Assembly: GCA_021018815.1 (NCBI GenBank)
Contig: JAITYX010000102.1
Span: forward strand, 1,054,001-1,118,000
Origin: Talinum fruticosum
Lineage: Eukaryota > Streptophyta > Magnoliopsida > Caryophyllales > Talinaceae
Reading direction: 5' to 3'
DNA: 64,000 nt
Position 1 is the stretch's first letter, and every line of letters starts with the position of its first letter. Positions 44,020 to 55,071 of the stretch are shown one piece after another. Position numbers and translations under genes: made by a program. The notes under the pieces are model-generated. The model had not been told where the DNA came from, made no database searches, and saw only the letters and a program-made list of their open reading frames with translations.

Positions 44020-45492
44020 TGAAGGTTTGCTCTTGGACAGTCTTAGTCACCCTAGAGGGGGATGAATAGGGTGATGAGGAAATTTTATCAAACTTAGAGA
44101 GTTTAAGCTTGAAAGGAATGAACAAGATAATCCGAGTCTAGATTGGACTCGGAAAAGTGTGAACTCAAAGATACGCGGAAACCCTCATGGGGCGAGAAAA
44201 CCACGGATAGTGCTAGTCCAAACACCAAATCAAATCCACTATTTTGAATCCACAAAATACGATAGGATCGACTTAACCAGAATTATTGCTCTCTTAAACA
44301 ATTCCTTACAGAGTTTTCCTAGACTCGAAATTCCCTTATCCGATCTAGTACTTCCTAACCGACGTAACCTTTACAGCTAGGGACAACCGAGCTGAGTTAA
44401 CCCTCACAGCTCAGTCAAGGGACCTTACTCGAAAGTAAGAAGAGTATGTAACTAATTACAAGACTTCACAACTCAAAAAGTATGAATTATAAGTCGGGAG
44501 TTGTAAATAGAAGATTGATTATGAATACAATGACTTTTGCTTTAAGTAATGTGTTTCAACAATAATTCCAGCAATCTTCAAGTCTTGAGAGGTGACTTCT
44601 ATTTATAGATGACCAAGCGGATTAGCCGTTGTGACTAATTTCCGAACGAAGTCCTTTTGTACCGTTGTAACGGTTCCTGTGAGTTGCTTAGAAAAGATCC
44701 GTTGGGATGTAAACGTTGTGCAATGGCTCTTGGCTCCTAAAGGTGCTCCAGTCAGCTGGTGATGTCTAAAAGTAAGGTGGAAACCACCGTTGAGCTTAGC
44801 GTTGAGGTTTTCCAGTTTTGGAAGCGTCTAAGCCTTATTCGAAGTAGAAAAGCCTTGTCTGCTGGTGATTGACAACTTGAAGCCGATTACTTTTGTATTT
44901 CAAAAATGAGATAATCTCGTTTTGTTAACATATAAAAGTAAACAATTTTGGTTCTCAAAGTATAAAATACTTTGGTCCAAGATTAAGCACGAGATAATAA
45001 TTTAATTAATATAATTAAGTGCATAATTATCTAAGGCCTAGAAGAGTGGAATTTTCGAGTCTAATATTCATTATCCTCAAATTCCATCGAGTCGATCCTA
45101 CGAAAGATCAAGTTATAAGAGTGAAAACATCAAAGTATAAGAACTTGATGCTGGACAAATAATTCTCAAACAAACAAACCGACTTAGAAAAATGAATTAA
45201 CACTCGTAATTCACTTTACTTCAAAATATGCGAGTCAAAGTCTCGATAAAAAGTGTTAGAGAGATTATTTAAACATGCGATAAATCGAGTGATGTCCGAG
45301 TGACTCGAAACATTAATGTGAGAAGATAGACAAGAATGTGTGTTACGAGTCAGTCACAATCGAATGAAAACTTATGTAGGAGTTTCTACAGCACTCAAAA
45401 TGATTTGTAATCAAAACTTAAGAGGGATGAGGTTTGTACACGAGTCTTTGGGTAGTACTCGGAATGATCTAGATTTAGAGTCCGAGTCTTCA
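44020..45492 (-). repeat. Copia E 3' LTR (1473 bp)
   Basis: Plus strand TGAAGGTTTGCTCTTGG ... CCGAGTCTTCA. Pairs with 51679-53168. TATA box on the minus strand at 44607-44598 (TATAAATAGA). Polypurine tract follows at 45493-45508 (minus CATCAAAAAGGGGAGAT). Confidence 0.93.
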
Positions 45493-45508
45493 ATCTCCCC
45501 TTTTTGAT
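45493..45508 (-). promoter_or_regulatory. Copia E polypurine tract
   Basis: Minus strand CATCAAAAAGGGGAGAT abuts the 3' LTR start. Confidence 0.8.
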
Positions 45509-45879
45509 GAAAGGCATTCCCTACTCGAGATAGAAACTTTGTTAGTAAGATAATCATGAGTTGCATTCTTACTCGGTAAAATATATCAGAATACGAAGTA
45601 GTGAGTAAAGTGATTCGTACTTAGAGCATTTCTGCGGATATCTCACATAACTAAAAATATGAACAATTATATCGGAGCGAGAAAAAAAGTGTGAACATAT
45701 ATATCGAGCAAACATAAATAATAAGATATTCGGACTCGGAAAGAGTGAACTCGAAATAATTGTGCTCTAAAAGAAAAACTTCATTCATATATATACAAAA
45801 CAAAGAAAATACAAGAAAAGAGGGTGAGAAAACTCCCCTAAACAAGACAACAATTTTTCTAGTATTTTCCTCCTTGCCT

Positions 45880-47590
45880 TTCGATAAAAAAAAAAAACAA
45901 AAATAGGGAAGAACGTATCAAGTTGATAAAATTGATGTCTGGACAAAAGAGAAAATAAAACAATGAAGAAAGAAAAAAAACAAGATGGTGGAGCAGGGCG
46001 GTCTGTGTTGAGGAGGATGAGCGGGCGAGTGCGGCATCGTTGATAAGCCTAGGAGGACGTGAAAGATCCGGGCGGTGGCAACATTGGAATCTCCGGTAGT
46101 GGCTCGGCTCCGAGTGGCCGACCCAGAACTAAGTCGTCCAGAGGCTTATCTTCTTGGAAAGCCGCAGAGGGGGTGCTTCTTCCGGCTTGACCTCCGTAGA
46201 CTGCTGTCTGCGAGCTAATCGGTTCAGGTTGAAGAATGGCGGCACCTTGTCTCTCGGCTTCTTCCTGCTTCTCTCCTTCTTACTCCTCCTTTTCCTTCTC
46301 TTCCTCCTTCTCTTCCTCCTTCTCCTCAAAAAGAGTCGCTTCATCCGCAACTTCCTCTTCTTGTTTCATTGCCTCTCCGGAGGGAGACTTGGCAAGGGCT
46401 CGAGGACTCCTCAAACATGTCCGACTCATCCGGGTCCTGAGCGGCCTTTGTGCGCCTTTCTCGGAGGAGCTCAAGCTACTCCTTTTGCTCTTTAACTAGA
46501 TTTTTCATTTCGAGGAGCACATCTTGTTGCTCTCGAATTTGATATTGGGTCATTTTCTAGTTGATGGTCATGTTCGAAGAACAGTTTTGAAGGAGCGGAG
46601 AGTGTCACGAATTTCCGCGAACACAAAAGTGATCTTGTCTATCAAAGCTCTAGACAAGGCGGTTGTGGCTTCAAGAGGAGGACTCGAGATGGAAGCACCG
46701 CCAGGTGGAGGAGGGAATGAGAGATGAGTCCGAGTCCGAGTCTAAGGAGGAGGGGAAGGGGGCCTCGGTTCGACCCGTAGGCCCGGACACCAGGCTAGGT
46801 TTCCTGGTACCCGTATCCAAGAAGCTCCTTTCGCCAACGACAATAGCAGCCTCGGACACTTCATTTGGAGTGCGAGGGGAGGAGAACCTTGAATTGTTTG
46901 AAAACAAGGGTTAGAAGGGCTCCGAAGTGAAGATGGGTGGATTTCTTTGACTGAGCTGGCACTATGGCTATCTCGCTTGATTATAGGCTGGAAAGAGGTC
47001 TATATTGTAGCCCTCAAGGATATCGAATAAAGCTTTGAGAATCGTTGAGTTAAGATTCTATTTGCTTGGAATGATGAGAGAAAAAGTTCTCATCGGGAGG
47101 AAGCACGAAGTCCGGCCTCGGTCTTCATCCGAGTCACGAAAAATTCTTATGTGACTCGGGGACTTCCTTAATATATTTTTCAAAGAACTCATCCGCAATC
47201 TCGTTGAAAGGGATGGGATTGCAGTTGAGAAAGATAGAAGAGACTTTGAAAAGACGATGGAGGAGAGAGAGATTTATGCGTACCACGAGTGTTGCGAACT
47301 CCGGAGGTGATGACCCCTCGAGAGAAAGAAAGATTAGAGTAGAACTCAGCCACGAGTTACGGGTAAATGAACTCATTGAAGCAAAGAAAGTTATAGACTC
47401 CAGTGGTTTTTATATGCTTCAACCATAAAAAGGTTATGGTTGGAAAGAACTTATCATCCAACGTGAGATGTTGGGTGACCGGGATTTTGGAGGGGTTAGA
47501 AGGACCCTCTTGGGTTTGCTTAGTTCTAGGTTTCTTTGTTACGAGACCCTAGAAAGTCTTAAGTCGAACGTCTTTTAGGCATGGCTGAAA
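45880..47590 (-). pseudogene. Copia E third ORF
   Basis: Same extra protein as in copia D. Readable pieces on the minus strand: near 47440 a KFFPTITFLWLKHIKTTGVY line, 47376-47134 with RNSWLSSTLIFLSLEGSSPP, EFATLVVRINLSLLHRLFKV and EIADEFFEKYIKEVPESHKN, then 46907-46671 (acidic-to-Ser linker with SSPRTPNEVSEAAIVVGERS) and 46474-46129, strongly Lys/Arg/Glu-rich (RRRKRRKRRSKKERSRKKPR). The frame breaks several times. Conservation of the order FFEKYxKExPESxKNF - Ser/Pro linker - charged tail with copia D argues for a real protein of unknown function, in the env-like position. Confidence 0.6.
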
Positions 47591-47621
47591 TGTTTGAAGT
47601 GAAAGAGAGTGAACTCGAAGA

Positions 47622-47624
<3 letters not shown>

Positions 47625-47662
<38 letters not shown>
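47625..47662. repeat. (GA)n microsatellite in copia E
   Basis: Uninterrupted GA run of about 18 units just upstream (minus strand) of the third ORF start; copia D has only GAGAGAGAGA at the matching place (near 22595). Confidence 0.9.
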
Positions 47663-47665
<3 letters not shown>

Positions 47666-48289
47666 CTGAGAGTTCGAGAGCTTTGAGTGCGAGACTAAGT
47701 GAGTGAGAGTTTAGGTTAACAAATAGTAAAGTAACGAAATGAAGGAAAAGTGATGCTATTTATAGCGAAAGGAATGTCCTTCGATATTTGTTCCGATCTA
47801 AACCTCCAACGGTCGCCTCGGACAGGTGTGACAGTTCTGTCTCCAACGATTAGAATTCTAGTGTCTGTCTCCCAACGGCTAGTTCACTAATCGATCCGCT
47901 CGGTAGAGAGAGAGAAAAGATAAATTTTAAAAGAAATTTCTGAAATTCTCCACTAATCTAGAGATGATTTCGAAGTTTGAAGTATATTTTCTCAAAGCCG
48001 AGTCCGCTCGATAAGGTTTACGAGTGACTCAAATAACACAAACAAATAATAACTCCTAGCTCGGTATCACCGGGTCAACTGAACCAATTGTTATTAAGAC
48101 AAAGAAAGGAAACATGTAACACATAATCATGCAAGATAATTTCTCGTAGAAAACACATAATCATGCATTTATCATACCAAGCTCATTCCTAATAAAACAA
48201 AGCTGATCATCACCAATTGGCTTAGTGAAGATATCAGCCAACTGAAATTTCGTAGGAATGAATTCAAGTTCAATATCACCTTTCTCAGA

Positions 48290-48760
48290 ATGGTCTCTCA
48301 AAAAATGATACCGACCTCAATATGCTTTGTCTTTGAGTGCTTGAACTGGATTCATAGTGATGCTGATTGCACTCGATTGTCACACTTGATTGGAATTGAT
48401 TTGAATGAAAGTCCAAGATCTTTCAAGTGTTGCTTGATCCATAGAATCCGAGCACAACATGCTCTCGCTGCAATGTACTCGACTTCAGCAGTGATAGAGC
48501 AAGCGAGTTTTGCTTCTTTGAGTGCCAAGATATAAGGGGTTGACCCGAAACCGGCATGCTCTGAGGTGCTCTTTCTATCAACCTTGTATCCAAGCATAGT
48601 CGGCATCCGAGTATCCAATGAGGGTCGGTTCGAGTCTCTTGAGAACCATAGACCTAGATTCCGAGTCCCTGCAAGATATCTAAAAATTCTCTTCACCACG
48701 AGTGAGATGTGATTATCTTGGATTAGCTTAGAATCTTGCACACGAGACAAACACTAAACA
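48290..48760 (-). pseudogene. Copia E RNase H
   Basis: Frame 48750-48352: KLIQDNHISLVVKRIFRYLA, GTRNLGLWFSRDS, then GYKVDRKSTSEHAGFGSTPY, KEAKLACSITAEVEYIAARA (catalytic E line, A-E-V-E-Y) and RILWIKQHLKDLGLSFKSIP IKCDN. This is the better preserved of the two RNase H copies. The first aspartate line (SDADY-like) is disturbed (RMPTMLGYKVD), and CDNRSA is interrupted at CDNRVQS, where a single base change of frame occurs. Confidence 0.82.
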
Positions 48761-48779
48761 TAATATCTGGCCTCATCTG

Positions 48780-49414
48780 GATGTGAGATATAGTAGAGAT
48801 CCAATCGTACCTCGATAGAGTTTTTGATCTACTACTTTACCTTTTTCGATCCGAGTCCGGTTTCATCTTGCTACTCATTGGTGTTCGCTGCATGTTTTGC
48901 ATCTTAAAACTTGTACTTCTTCAGCAACTACTTGGTATACTTGGATTGATGGACATAGATGCCATCTTTATCATGTTTGATTTGTAGACCAAGAAAGAAA
49001 TTGAGCTTTCCCATCATGCTCATTTGGAATTCATGTCTTATTAACTCGGAAAAATCTCGACAAAGATTTTCATTAGTAGCTCCAAAAATTATATCATCAA
49101 TATAAATCTAAGCAATAAGAAAGTCTTTTCCCTTGGTTTTTATGAAAAGAGTTTTGTCAATGTAACCTCTTTTGAAATCATTTTCAACCAAGAAACTACT
49201 CGAGTCTTTCATACCAAGCTCCGGGAGCTTGTTTAAGACCATAAAGAGCCTTTTGCAACTTGCAAACATGATTTGGAAATTCGGAGTTTTCAAATCCAGG
49301 GGGTTGCTCAACATAGACTTCCTCTTGAATGAAACCATGAGATGCAAGCTTTTTGATAGTATGCATGCTAACATGACCTAGTCTACGATGCCATGTCCAA
49401 GAATCATCATGCAA
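48780..49414 (-). pseudogene. Copia E integrase zinc head fused in frame to reverse transcriptase
   Basis: Frame 49414-49196 reads [26 protein letters not shown], the start of the GAG-pre-integrase zinc region, and then at once [20 protein letters not shown] and [15 protein letters not shown]. In copia D these two lines are about 1.5 kb apart (25704 and 24177). The join contains ACCAT (49334-49338), present at both ancestral edges, so a microhomology deletion removed the integrase core and RT fingers. RT continues in another frame with [20 protein letters not shown], a YIDD box at 49104-49093 and the downstream palm. Without integrase and RT fingers the element cannot move by itself. Confidence 0.85.
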
Positions 49415-49554
49415 AGATGCTTTTAAACAAGATAAATTCTAACTTGGATCATAAAGAGGAATAGTGTTAGTATTACCGACCTCTTACCCGAGAGCTTAGT
49501 CTCTTTGGTGGTTGCATTAGAAATATAGCAATTTGTCCGAGTGAACATTACCTC

Positions 49555-49790
49555 TTAGCCTTTGTCACATAATTGAGAGATGTTGAGTAGATTGTACTTT
49601 AATCCCTTGACAAGATAGGCTGGGTTAACCAGGTTATCTTCTTTCCCAATCTTGCCTATTCCAACTATCTTGCCCTTACTTGTCATCTCGAAAAGTGACT
49701 TTGCCGCCTTTGTAGTCTTCCAACTCGGAAAAGAGTCTTGAATCTCCTGACATGTGGTGTGAGCATCCACTTGTCTAGGTACCAATGACC
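49555..49790 (-). pseudogene. Copia E protease-linked region
   Basis: Frame 49785-49555 reads FPSWKTTKAAKSLFEMTSKG KIVGIGKIGKEDNLVNPAYL VKGLKYNLLNISQLCDKG, the line between the aspartic protease and the integrase zinc region. The GGKVTFGDNS part is out of frame here (it appears as KAAKSLFEMT), showing a shift of one base near 49700. The active-site aspartate line is expected near 49770 and is not intact. Confidence 0.7.
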
Positions 49791-50599
49791 TTTTGTCCTT
49801 TTCGAGTTACTGCAAGTCGAAACACACTAACCCTTCTCACTTCCTCTAATGAACCCAGTAACTCCCTTTACTATGGTGCTTTTCGAGGAAGAAGACTCTT
49901 GGGAACCCAGATTTAAATGACTTAAGGTTTAGTCTGATTTTGAGTCTTCCTTTTAGAAAACTGAGTTTGTGTCTCTTTCTTTTGAAAATCTTTTCTTTTA
50001 TAAACAGGTGGAGAAGGTTTTCTCCGAAAGCCGATCCGGGCTCAGTCCTCCTTTCACTTTTACGAATAGGACCATGCTCAGCATTCCCGAACTTCACGGT
50101 TCTGGAATCCTTTTTAAAATATTTGAGTAGGAATTAGATTCCTCCTCTTTGTTAAAACCAAGTCTTCCTTCCTGAAGGAGACACATTGAGAAGCCTAAAA
50201 GTATGTCAAGGTTTTTCGACCTTGAGTAAATTTCGAAACAAGTTCTTGAGACTCATTGAGCTTTTGTTTCATATGCTCATTTTCTCTTCGAGTGACTCGG
50301 ACTCGGTCTCATTAGCTTAAGTACTAGTCTCGAGTTCTCTTAGAGTAAGTCTCGGTTTTTCCAATTCATTTTTCAAACCAATACTCTCGGAATAGACTCA
50401 AGTTGTTCTTTGAATTGAGAAGAATCGAATTGGACTTTTCTTCCAAAGTATAAATGTATTTTTCTAAATCAACTTTGGAGAACTTCAGAAAGTATTCAAT
50501 TACCTCTTGAGGATTTGTCTCCTCGGTGTTTGAGTTGTCGAGTCGACTCATATTTAACTTACGAGTCTATTAGTGCCATTAGACACTTTGAGTCATCTG

Positions 50600-51619
50600 A
50601 ATCCTCATCTTCTTATGATGAGTCTTCATCACTCCATGTGGCCATCATAGCCTTCTTCTTCTTTCTATCCCTCTTTCTCCTTGGACAGTCTTTGACTATA
50701 TGATCTTTCTTTGCCACATTCAAAATAGCCGAGTTCTTAGTTAAAGATAACTTTGAAGGGGAGGAGTGTTTACCTTTTCTGTCCCTCTTATCTTTCTTGT
50801 AGAACTCTTCCCTTGGCCTCTTCTCCCATTTCTTGTGCTTCATCATTCTTTTGAAGCCTTGGGAAATGAGTGCCATGGGATCTTCTTTTGAGTCCGAGGA
50901 GCTTAGATTTTCTCCTCTGCTTTCGGAGCAATGTTCTTTTTGGTGCCGACCTCAACATCCTCTTCTTCCGGATGGATTTCATGGGTAAGTAGCTTCCCAA
51001 TTAGTTCGTATGGCTTTAGTTGAGAGAGGTTATGAGCTTCCTCAATGGTTGTCACCTTGGGACCCCATCTTCTCTTTGGTAGACTTCTTAGAATTTTTCT
51101 GCACATTTCTTCATGGGAAATCTCTCCACCCAGAGATTTGAGATTGTTTGTCATCTCGGTGAAGCGTATAAACATCCGAGTGATGTTTTCTTCGGCTTCA
51201 TCTTGAATAGCTCATATTTGTAAAGATATTATCTTATCTTTGCTTATCTCACTTGGCTTGTTCCTTCATATGTGTTGACAAGAGTGTCACACATAGCTTT
51301 AGCTGTGTCACTAGTCGACACTCTGTTGTATTCTTCCGAGCTGATAGCGCACATCAAAATGTTCATCACTTTGAAGTTCTTTACGAACTTTTCGACTCTT
51401 CATTGGTGTACGCGAACTTTTCTTTAGGCACAAGTCTTGTATCTTCCATCTTCATTGGAATGTAATTGCCTTCTTGTATAATGTTCCAAACATCTTCATC
51501 GTTGTCTAGCAGAAAGCATTCCATTAGCTTCTTCCGAGTGTACGAAATTTGATCCTTTGAACTTAGGTGGTCTACTTGGAACATCTTTCTTCATCGAACT
51601 CTCCGTTGTTCCGAGCCAT
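50600..51619 (-). pseudogene. Copia E gag
   Basis: Start ATG 51619-51617 (MARNNGEFD). Pieces: 51584-51381 with RKKLMECFLLDNDEDVWNII and QEGNYIPMKMEDTRLVPKEK; 51175-50903 with MFIRFTEMTNNLKSLGGEIS, SLPKRRWGPKVTTIEEAHNL and KPYELIGKLLTHEIHPEEED; then the acidic block; then 50876-50613 with ALISQGFKRMMKHKKWEKRP and NSAILNVAKKDHIVKDCPRR, the nucleocapsid knuckle in which FECGKKDH has become ILNVAKKDH by frame shift. Most complete gag of the family in the window. Two to three single-base breaks only. Confidence 0.85.
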
Positions 51620-51662
51620 CCGATCTTTAGACCTTTGGATTATTAGATCGTTTACGAAAGGG

Positions 51663-51676
51663 TAGGCTCGATACCA
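51663..51676 (-). promoter_or_regulatory. Copia E primer-binding site (initiator-Met tRNA type)
   Basis: Minus strand TGGTATCGAGCCTA, two bases from the LTR edge. The common plant copia site is TGGTATCAGAGC, so this copy lacks one base exactly in a CAG triplet. Confidence 0.85.
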
Positions 51677-51678
51677 AT

Positions 51679-53168
51679 TGAAGGTTTGCTCTTGGATAGT
51701 CTTAATCACCCTAGAGGGGGTGAATAGGGTAAAGAGGAAATTTTATCAAACTTAGAGAATTTAAGCTTGAAAGGAATGAAAAGATAATCCGAGTCTATAT
51801 TGGACTCGGAAAAGTGTAAACTCATAGATACGTGGATACCCTCCTGAGGCGAGAAAATCACGAGACAGTGCTAGTCCAAGCACCAAGTCAAATCCACTAT
51901 TATGAATCCACAAAATACAACAGATCGACTCAACCAAAATTGCTCTCTTAAACAATTCCTTACAGAGTTTTCCTTGAATTAGAAATTCCCTTATCCGATC
52001 TAGTACTTCCTAATTGAGGTAACTTTTACATCTAGGGACAAGCTGAGCTGAGTTAACCCTTACAGCTCGGTCAAGGGACCTTACTCAGAAAGTAAGAAGA
52101 GTATGTAACCGATTACAAGACTTTACAACTCGGAAAGTATGAATTACAAGCTAGGAGTTGTAAATAGAAGATTGAATATGAATACAATGACTTTTGCTTT
52201 AAGTAATGTGTTTCAACAATAATTCCAGCAATCTTCAAGTCTTGAGAGATGGCTTCTATTTATAGATGACCAAGCGGATTAGCCATTGTGACTAATTTCT
52301 GAATAAAAGTCCTTATGTACCATAGTAACGATTCTTCTTAGTTGCTTAGAAAAGATCCGTTAGGATGTAAACGTTGTGCAACGACTCTTGGCTCCTAAAG
52401 GTGCTCCGGTCAGCTGGTGATGTCCGAAAAGTAAGGTGGAAACCACCGTTGAGTTTAGCGTTGAAGTTTTCCAGTTTTGGAAACAGACAACCACGACACG
52501 GCGTCCGAGCCTTGTTCGAAGTAGAAAAGCCTTGTCTACTGGTGATTGATAGCTTGAAGTCGGTTACTTTTGTATTTCAAAAATGAGATAACCTCGTTTT
52601 GATAACCTACAAAAGTAAACAATTTTGGTTCTCAAAGTATAAAATACTTTGGTCCAAGATTAGGCACGAGATAATAATTTAATTAAGATAATTAAGTGCA
52701 TAATTATCTAAGGCCTAGAAGAGTGAAATTTTTTAAGTCTAATATTCATTATCCTCAAATTCCATCGAGTCGGTCCTAAGAAAGATCAAGTTATAAGAGT
52801 GAAAACATCAAAGTATAAGAACTTGATCCGGACAAATAATTCTCAAACAAACAAGCTGACTTAGAAAGATGAATTAACACTATCATTCACTTTACTTCAA
52901 AAATATACGATCGAGCCTCGATAAAAAGTGTTAGAGAGATTATTTGAACATGTGATTAATCTGAGTGATGTCCGAGTGACTCGAAACATCAATTTGAGAA
53001 GATAGACAAGAATGTGTGTTACGAGTCGATCACAATCGAATCAAAACTTATGCGGGAGTTTCTACGAGCACTCGGAATGACTTGTAATCAAAACTTAGGA
53101 GGGATGAGGTTTGTACACGAGTCTTTGGGTAGTACTCATAATGATCTAGATTCGAGTCCGAATCTTCG
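51679..53168 (-). repeat. Copia E 5' LTR (1490 bp)
   Basis: Plus strand TGAAGGTTTGCTCTTGG ... CCGAATCTTCG; the last base differs from the usual CTTCA. Pairs with 44020-45492. Contains a TATA box on the minus strand at 52264-52255 (TATAAATAGA), the likely promoter of the element. Confidence 0.93.
52255..52264 (-). promoter_or_regulatory. TATA box of copia E 5' LTR
   Basis: TATAAATAGAAGCC on the minus strand, conserved in the 3' LTR and in the solo LTR at 55638-55654. Confidence 0.65.
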
Positions 53169-53173
53169 TAAAT

Positions 53174-53890
53174 GTTCTAAAAGAGATTAACCACACCTTT
53201 ATCACACTTATCCCTAAAGTGGATGATCCAGTGGCTACGCATCATTTCGGATCGATTAGCCTTTGTAATACGAGTTTACAAAATTATTACTAAAGTTCTA
53301 GCCAACCGACTTAGACCATGCTTGAATTCTATCATCTCACCTCGCCAAAGTGCTTTTGTCCCCGAAAGGCAAATACATGACAATATCTTGCTCACACATG
53401 AAATTATGCATAAGTTTAACAAAACTAAAGGAAAAACAACATGGGCTGCCCCTTAAGTATGATATGGAGAAAGCTTATGATCGTGTTGAATCGGATTTCC
53501 TTATTGATCGCTCGACGGTTATGAACTTCCAACCAAAATGGATTCTTTGGATTAAGGAATGTATTTCCTCCATCTCCTATTTGATCCTCATCAATGACCA
53601 ACCATGTGGTTTTTCGGACCGTCAAGAGGGCTTAGACGGGGTGACCCGCTCTCACCTTATCTGTTTCTTTTATGCATGGAAGCTTTTTCAACAAAGCTTA
53701 TACATGCTAGTTCAATCAATAAACATGGTATCGGGATGAAGATTTGTTTAAAAGGAAACTCTATTCCTGCTTTGTTCTTTACGGATGATAGTCTCCTTTT
53801 ACGCAAAGCAAAACCCCAAACTTTCTTCCATCTAGAAAAGATCACGGATGATTTACGTACGATCTCCGGCCAATTGATTAATTTTTAGAA
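53174..53890 (+). pseudogene. LINE reverse transcriptase
   Basis: RVT_1-type RT. It starts VLKEINHTFITLIPKVDDP immediately after the copia E target duplication, then a SISLCN line, then IITKVLANRLRPCLNSIISP, RQSAFVPERQIHDNILLTHE, LKYDMEKAYDRVESDFL (catalytic aspartate in YDMEKAYDRV), SRGLRRGDPLSPYLFLLCME and PALFFTDDSLLL. In the active-site box the usual F-A-D-D is F-T-D-D (DD at 53784-53789). There are at least three frameshifts. It would have copied LINE RNA at a nicked target site. Confidence 0.9.
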
Positions 53891-55071
53891 ATCTTCGATG
53901 ATTTTTTCTTCCAACGCGGAAGAAGGGATAAGGAAATAACTTCTGCTATTTTCCATATTCCCATTGTTGAATATATTGGCAAATACTTAGGTTGTTCGAC
54001 TATTCGGGAAAGAGGAAAATCCTTCTATTTTCCCCAATTATTGAAAAAGCAAATACTAATCTCAGCATGTGGAAGACAAATAGTCTATCCAAGGCTGGAA
54101 GAGTAGTGGTTATCCAATCAAATTTAGAATCACTTCCAGCCCAAACAATGCAATGCTTTAAACTCCCAAAGTATACAGCCCAATCACTCAACATAATTAA
54201 TAGAAATTTCTTCTAGAAAAATAACAATAAGAAAGGAATGTCCATGATTGCATGGGATCAAATTTGCCAACCAAAAAATAAGGGAGGAATAGGAGTACGA
54301 AAATTTGAAGATATTAATATTGCTTTTCGAGTGCAAACTCATCACGGAAAGAGCTAGACAATATCCGGGTTCATAACATGAAGGCCAAATATGGGCATAA
54401 TGGTGAACTGTTTTCCAAACCTTCAAAGAATAATGACTCTTGGGTTTGGAAGACTCTGTCTAAATGCTACTCTATTTTCTGCAAGGGTATTCATCTGGAA
54501 GATTGGGGATGGGACAAAATTCTTTTTGGACTGATAGGTGGTGTCATAATAAAAATCTCCTTGAGATAACGAGGTTTTGACAAACAATCTTTTGATTTAC
54601 AAACCAAGGTCGAGTTACTTTATTAACGGTGATAGGGAATGAGATATACCTAAGTTAAAACTCTCACTCCCTAAGGAGGTGATAGGCCTAGTAACTAGTA
54701 TCCGAGTTGCTTGATTTACACTTGAATCGGATGAGTTTTGTTGGGGACCCTCGGGTAATGGGATGTTCACAACAAAAACGGCTACTAAGTTGGCACAAAC
54801 TATCCAAAGGCATGATAATTGGGATGGGAATTGGATTTGGAAAACAAAACATTCCACCGAAGATTATGATTTTCATTTGGCAATTCTTACTTAATGGTTT
54901 ATCGCTTAAACAGAACCTTGCAAACAGAGGGATCCAATTGGAACAAACTTGTCAAGTTTGTAATCGGGAAGTAGAATCTAGTGGCCACCTCTTTTTCAAT
55001 GCCCAAGAACACTCTAAGTGTGGGCAACGGCAAAAAGCCACCGATGGCTCCATAACATCCACTTTCTCAAC
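53891..55071 (+). pseudogene. LINE connecting region and zf-RVT domain
   Basis: At 53992-54216 the frame reads MWKTNSLSKAGRVVVIQSNL ESLPAQTMQCFKLPK, the thumb-side line common in plant LINE ORF2. At 54830-55040 comes NIPPKIMIFIWQFLLNGLSL, KQNLANRGIQLEQTCQVCNR and SSGHLFFNAQEHS, which has the W-x-L, CxxC and H pattern of the zf-RVT zinc-binding domain (the closing Cys after FFN is changed). Similarity ends where the solo LTR starts (TGAAGG at 55077). Confidence 0.82.

Larger units (their letters stand above)
44015..53173 (-). mobile_element. Copia E: full-span Ty1/copia element with two LTRs and target duplication TAAAT
   Basis: Minus-strand element 44020-53168 (9149 bp) flanked by the 5-bp direct repeat TAAAT at 44015-44019 and 53169-53173, exactly the target duplication size of Ty1/copia. 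Parts on the minus strand: 5' LTR, primer site, gag, protease, an integrase-RT fusion caused by a deletion of about 1.5 kb, RNase H, third ORF, polypurine tract, 3' LTR. It is the same family as copia D. It landed in or beside a LINE, which continues at 53174. Non-autonomous because the integrase core is deleted. Confidence 0.93.

Noticed and set aside
46154..46495. Plus-strand frame rich in leucine and phenylalanine, looks like a membrane protein
   Set aside because: It is the antisense shadow of the Lys/Arg/Glu-rich tail of the copia E third ORF; pyrimidine runs opposite charged codons give Leu/Phe/Ser.
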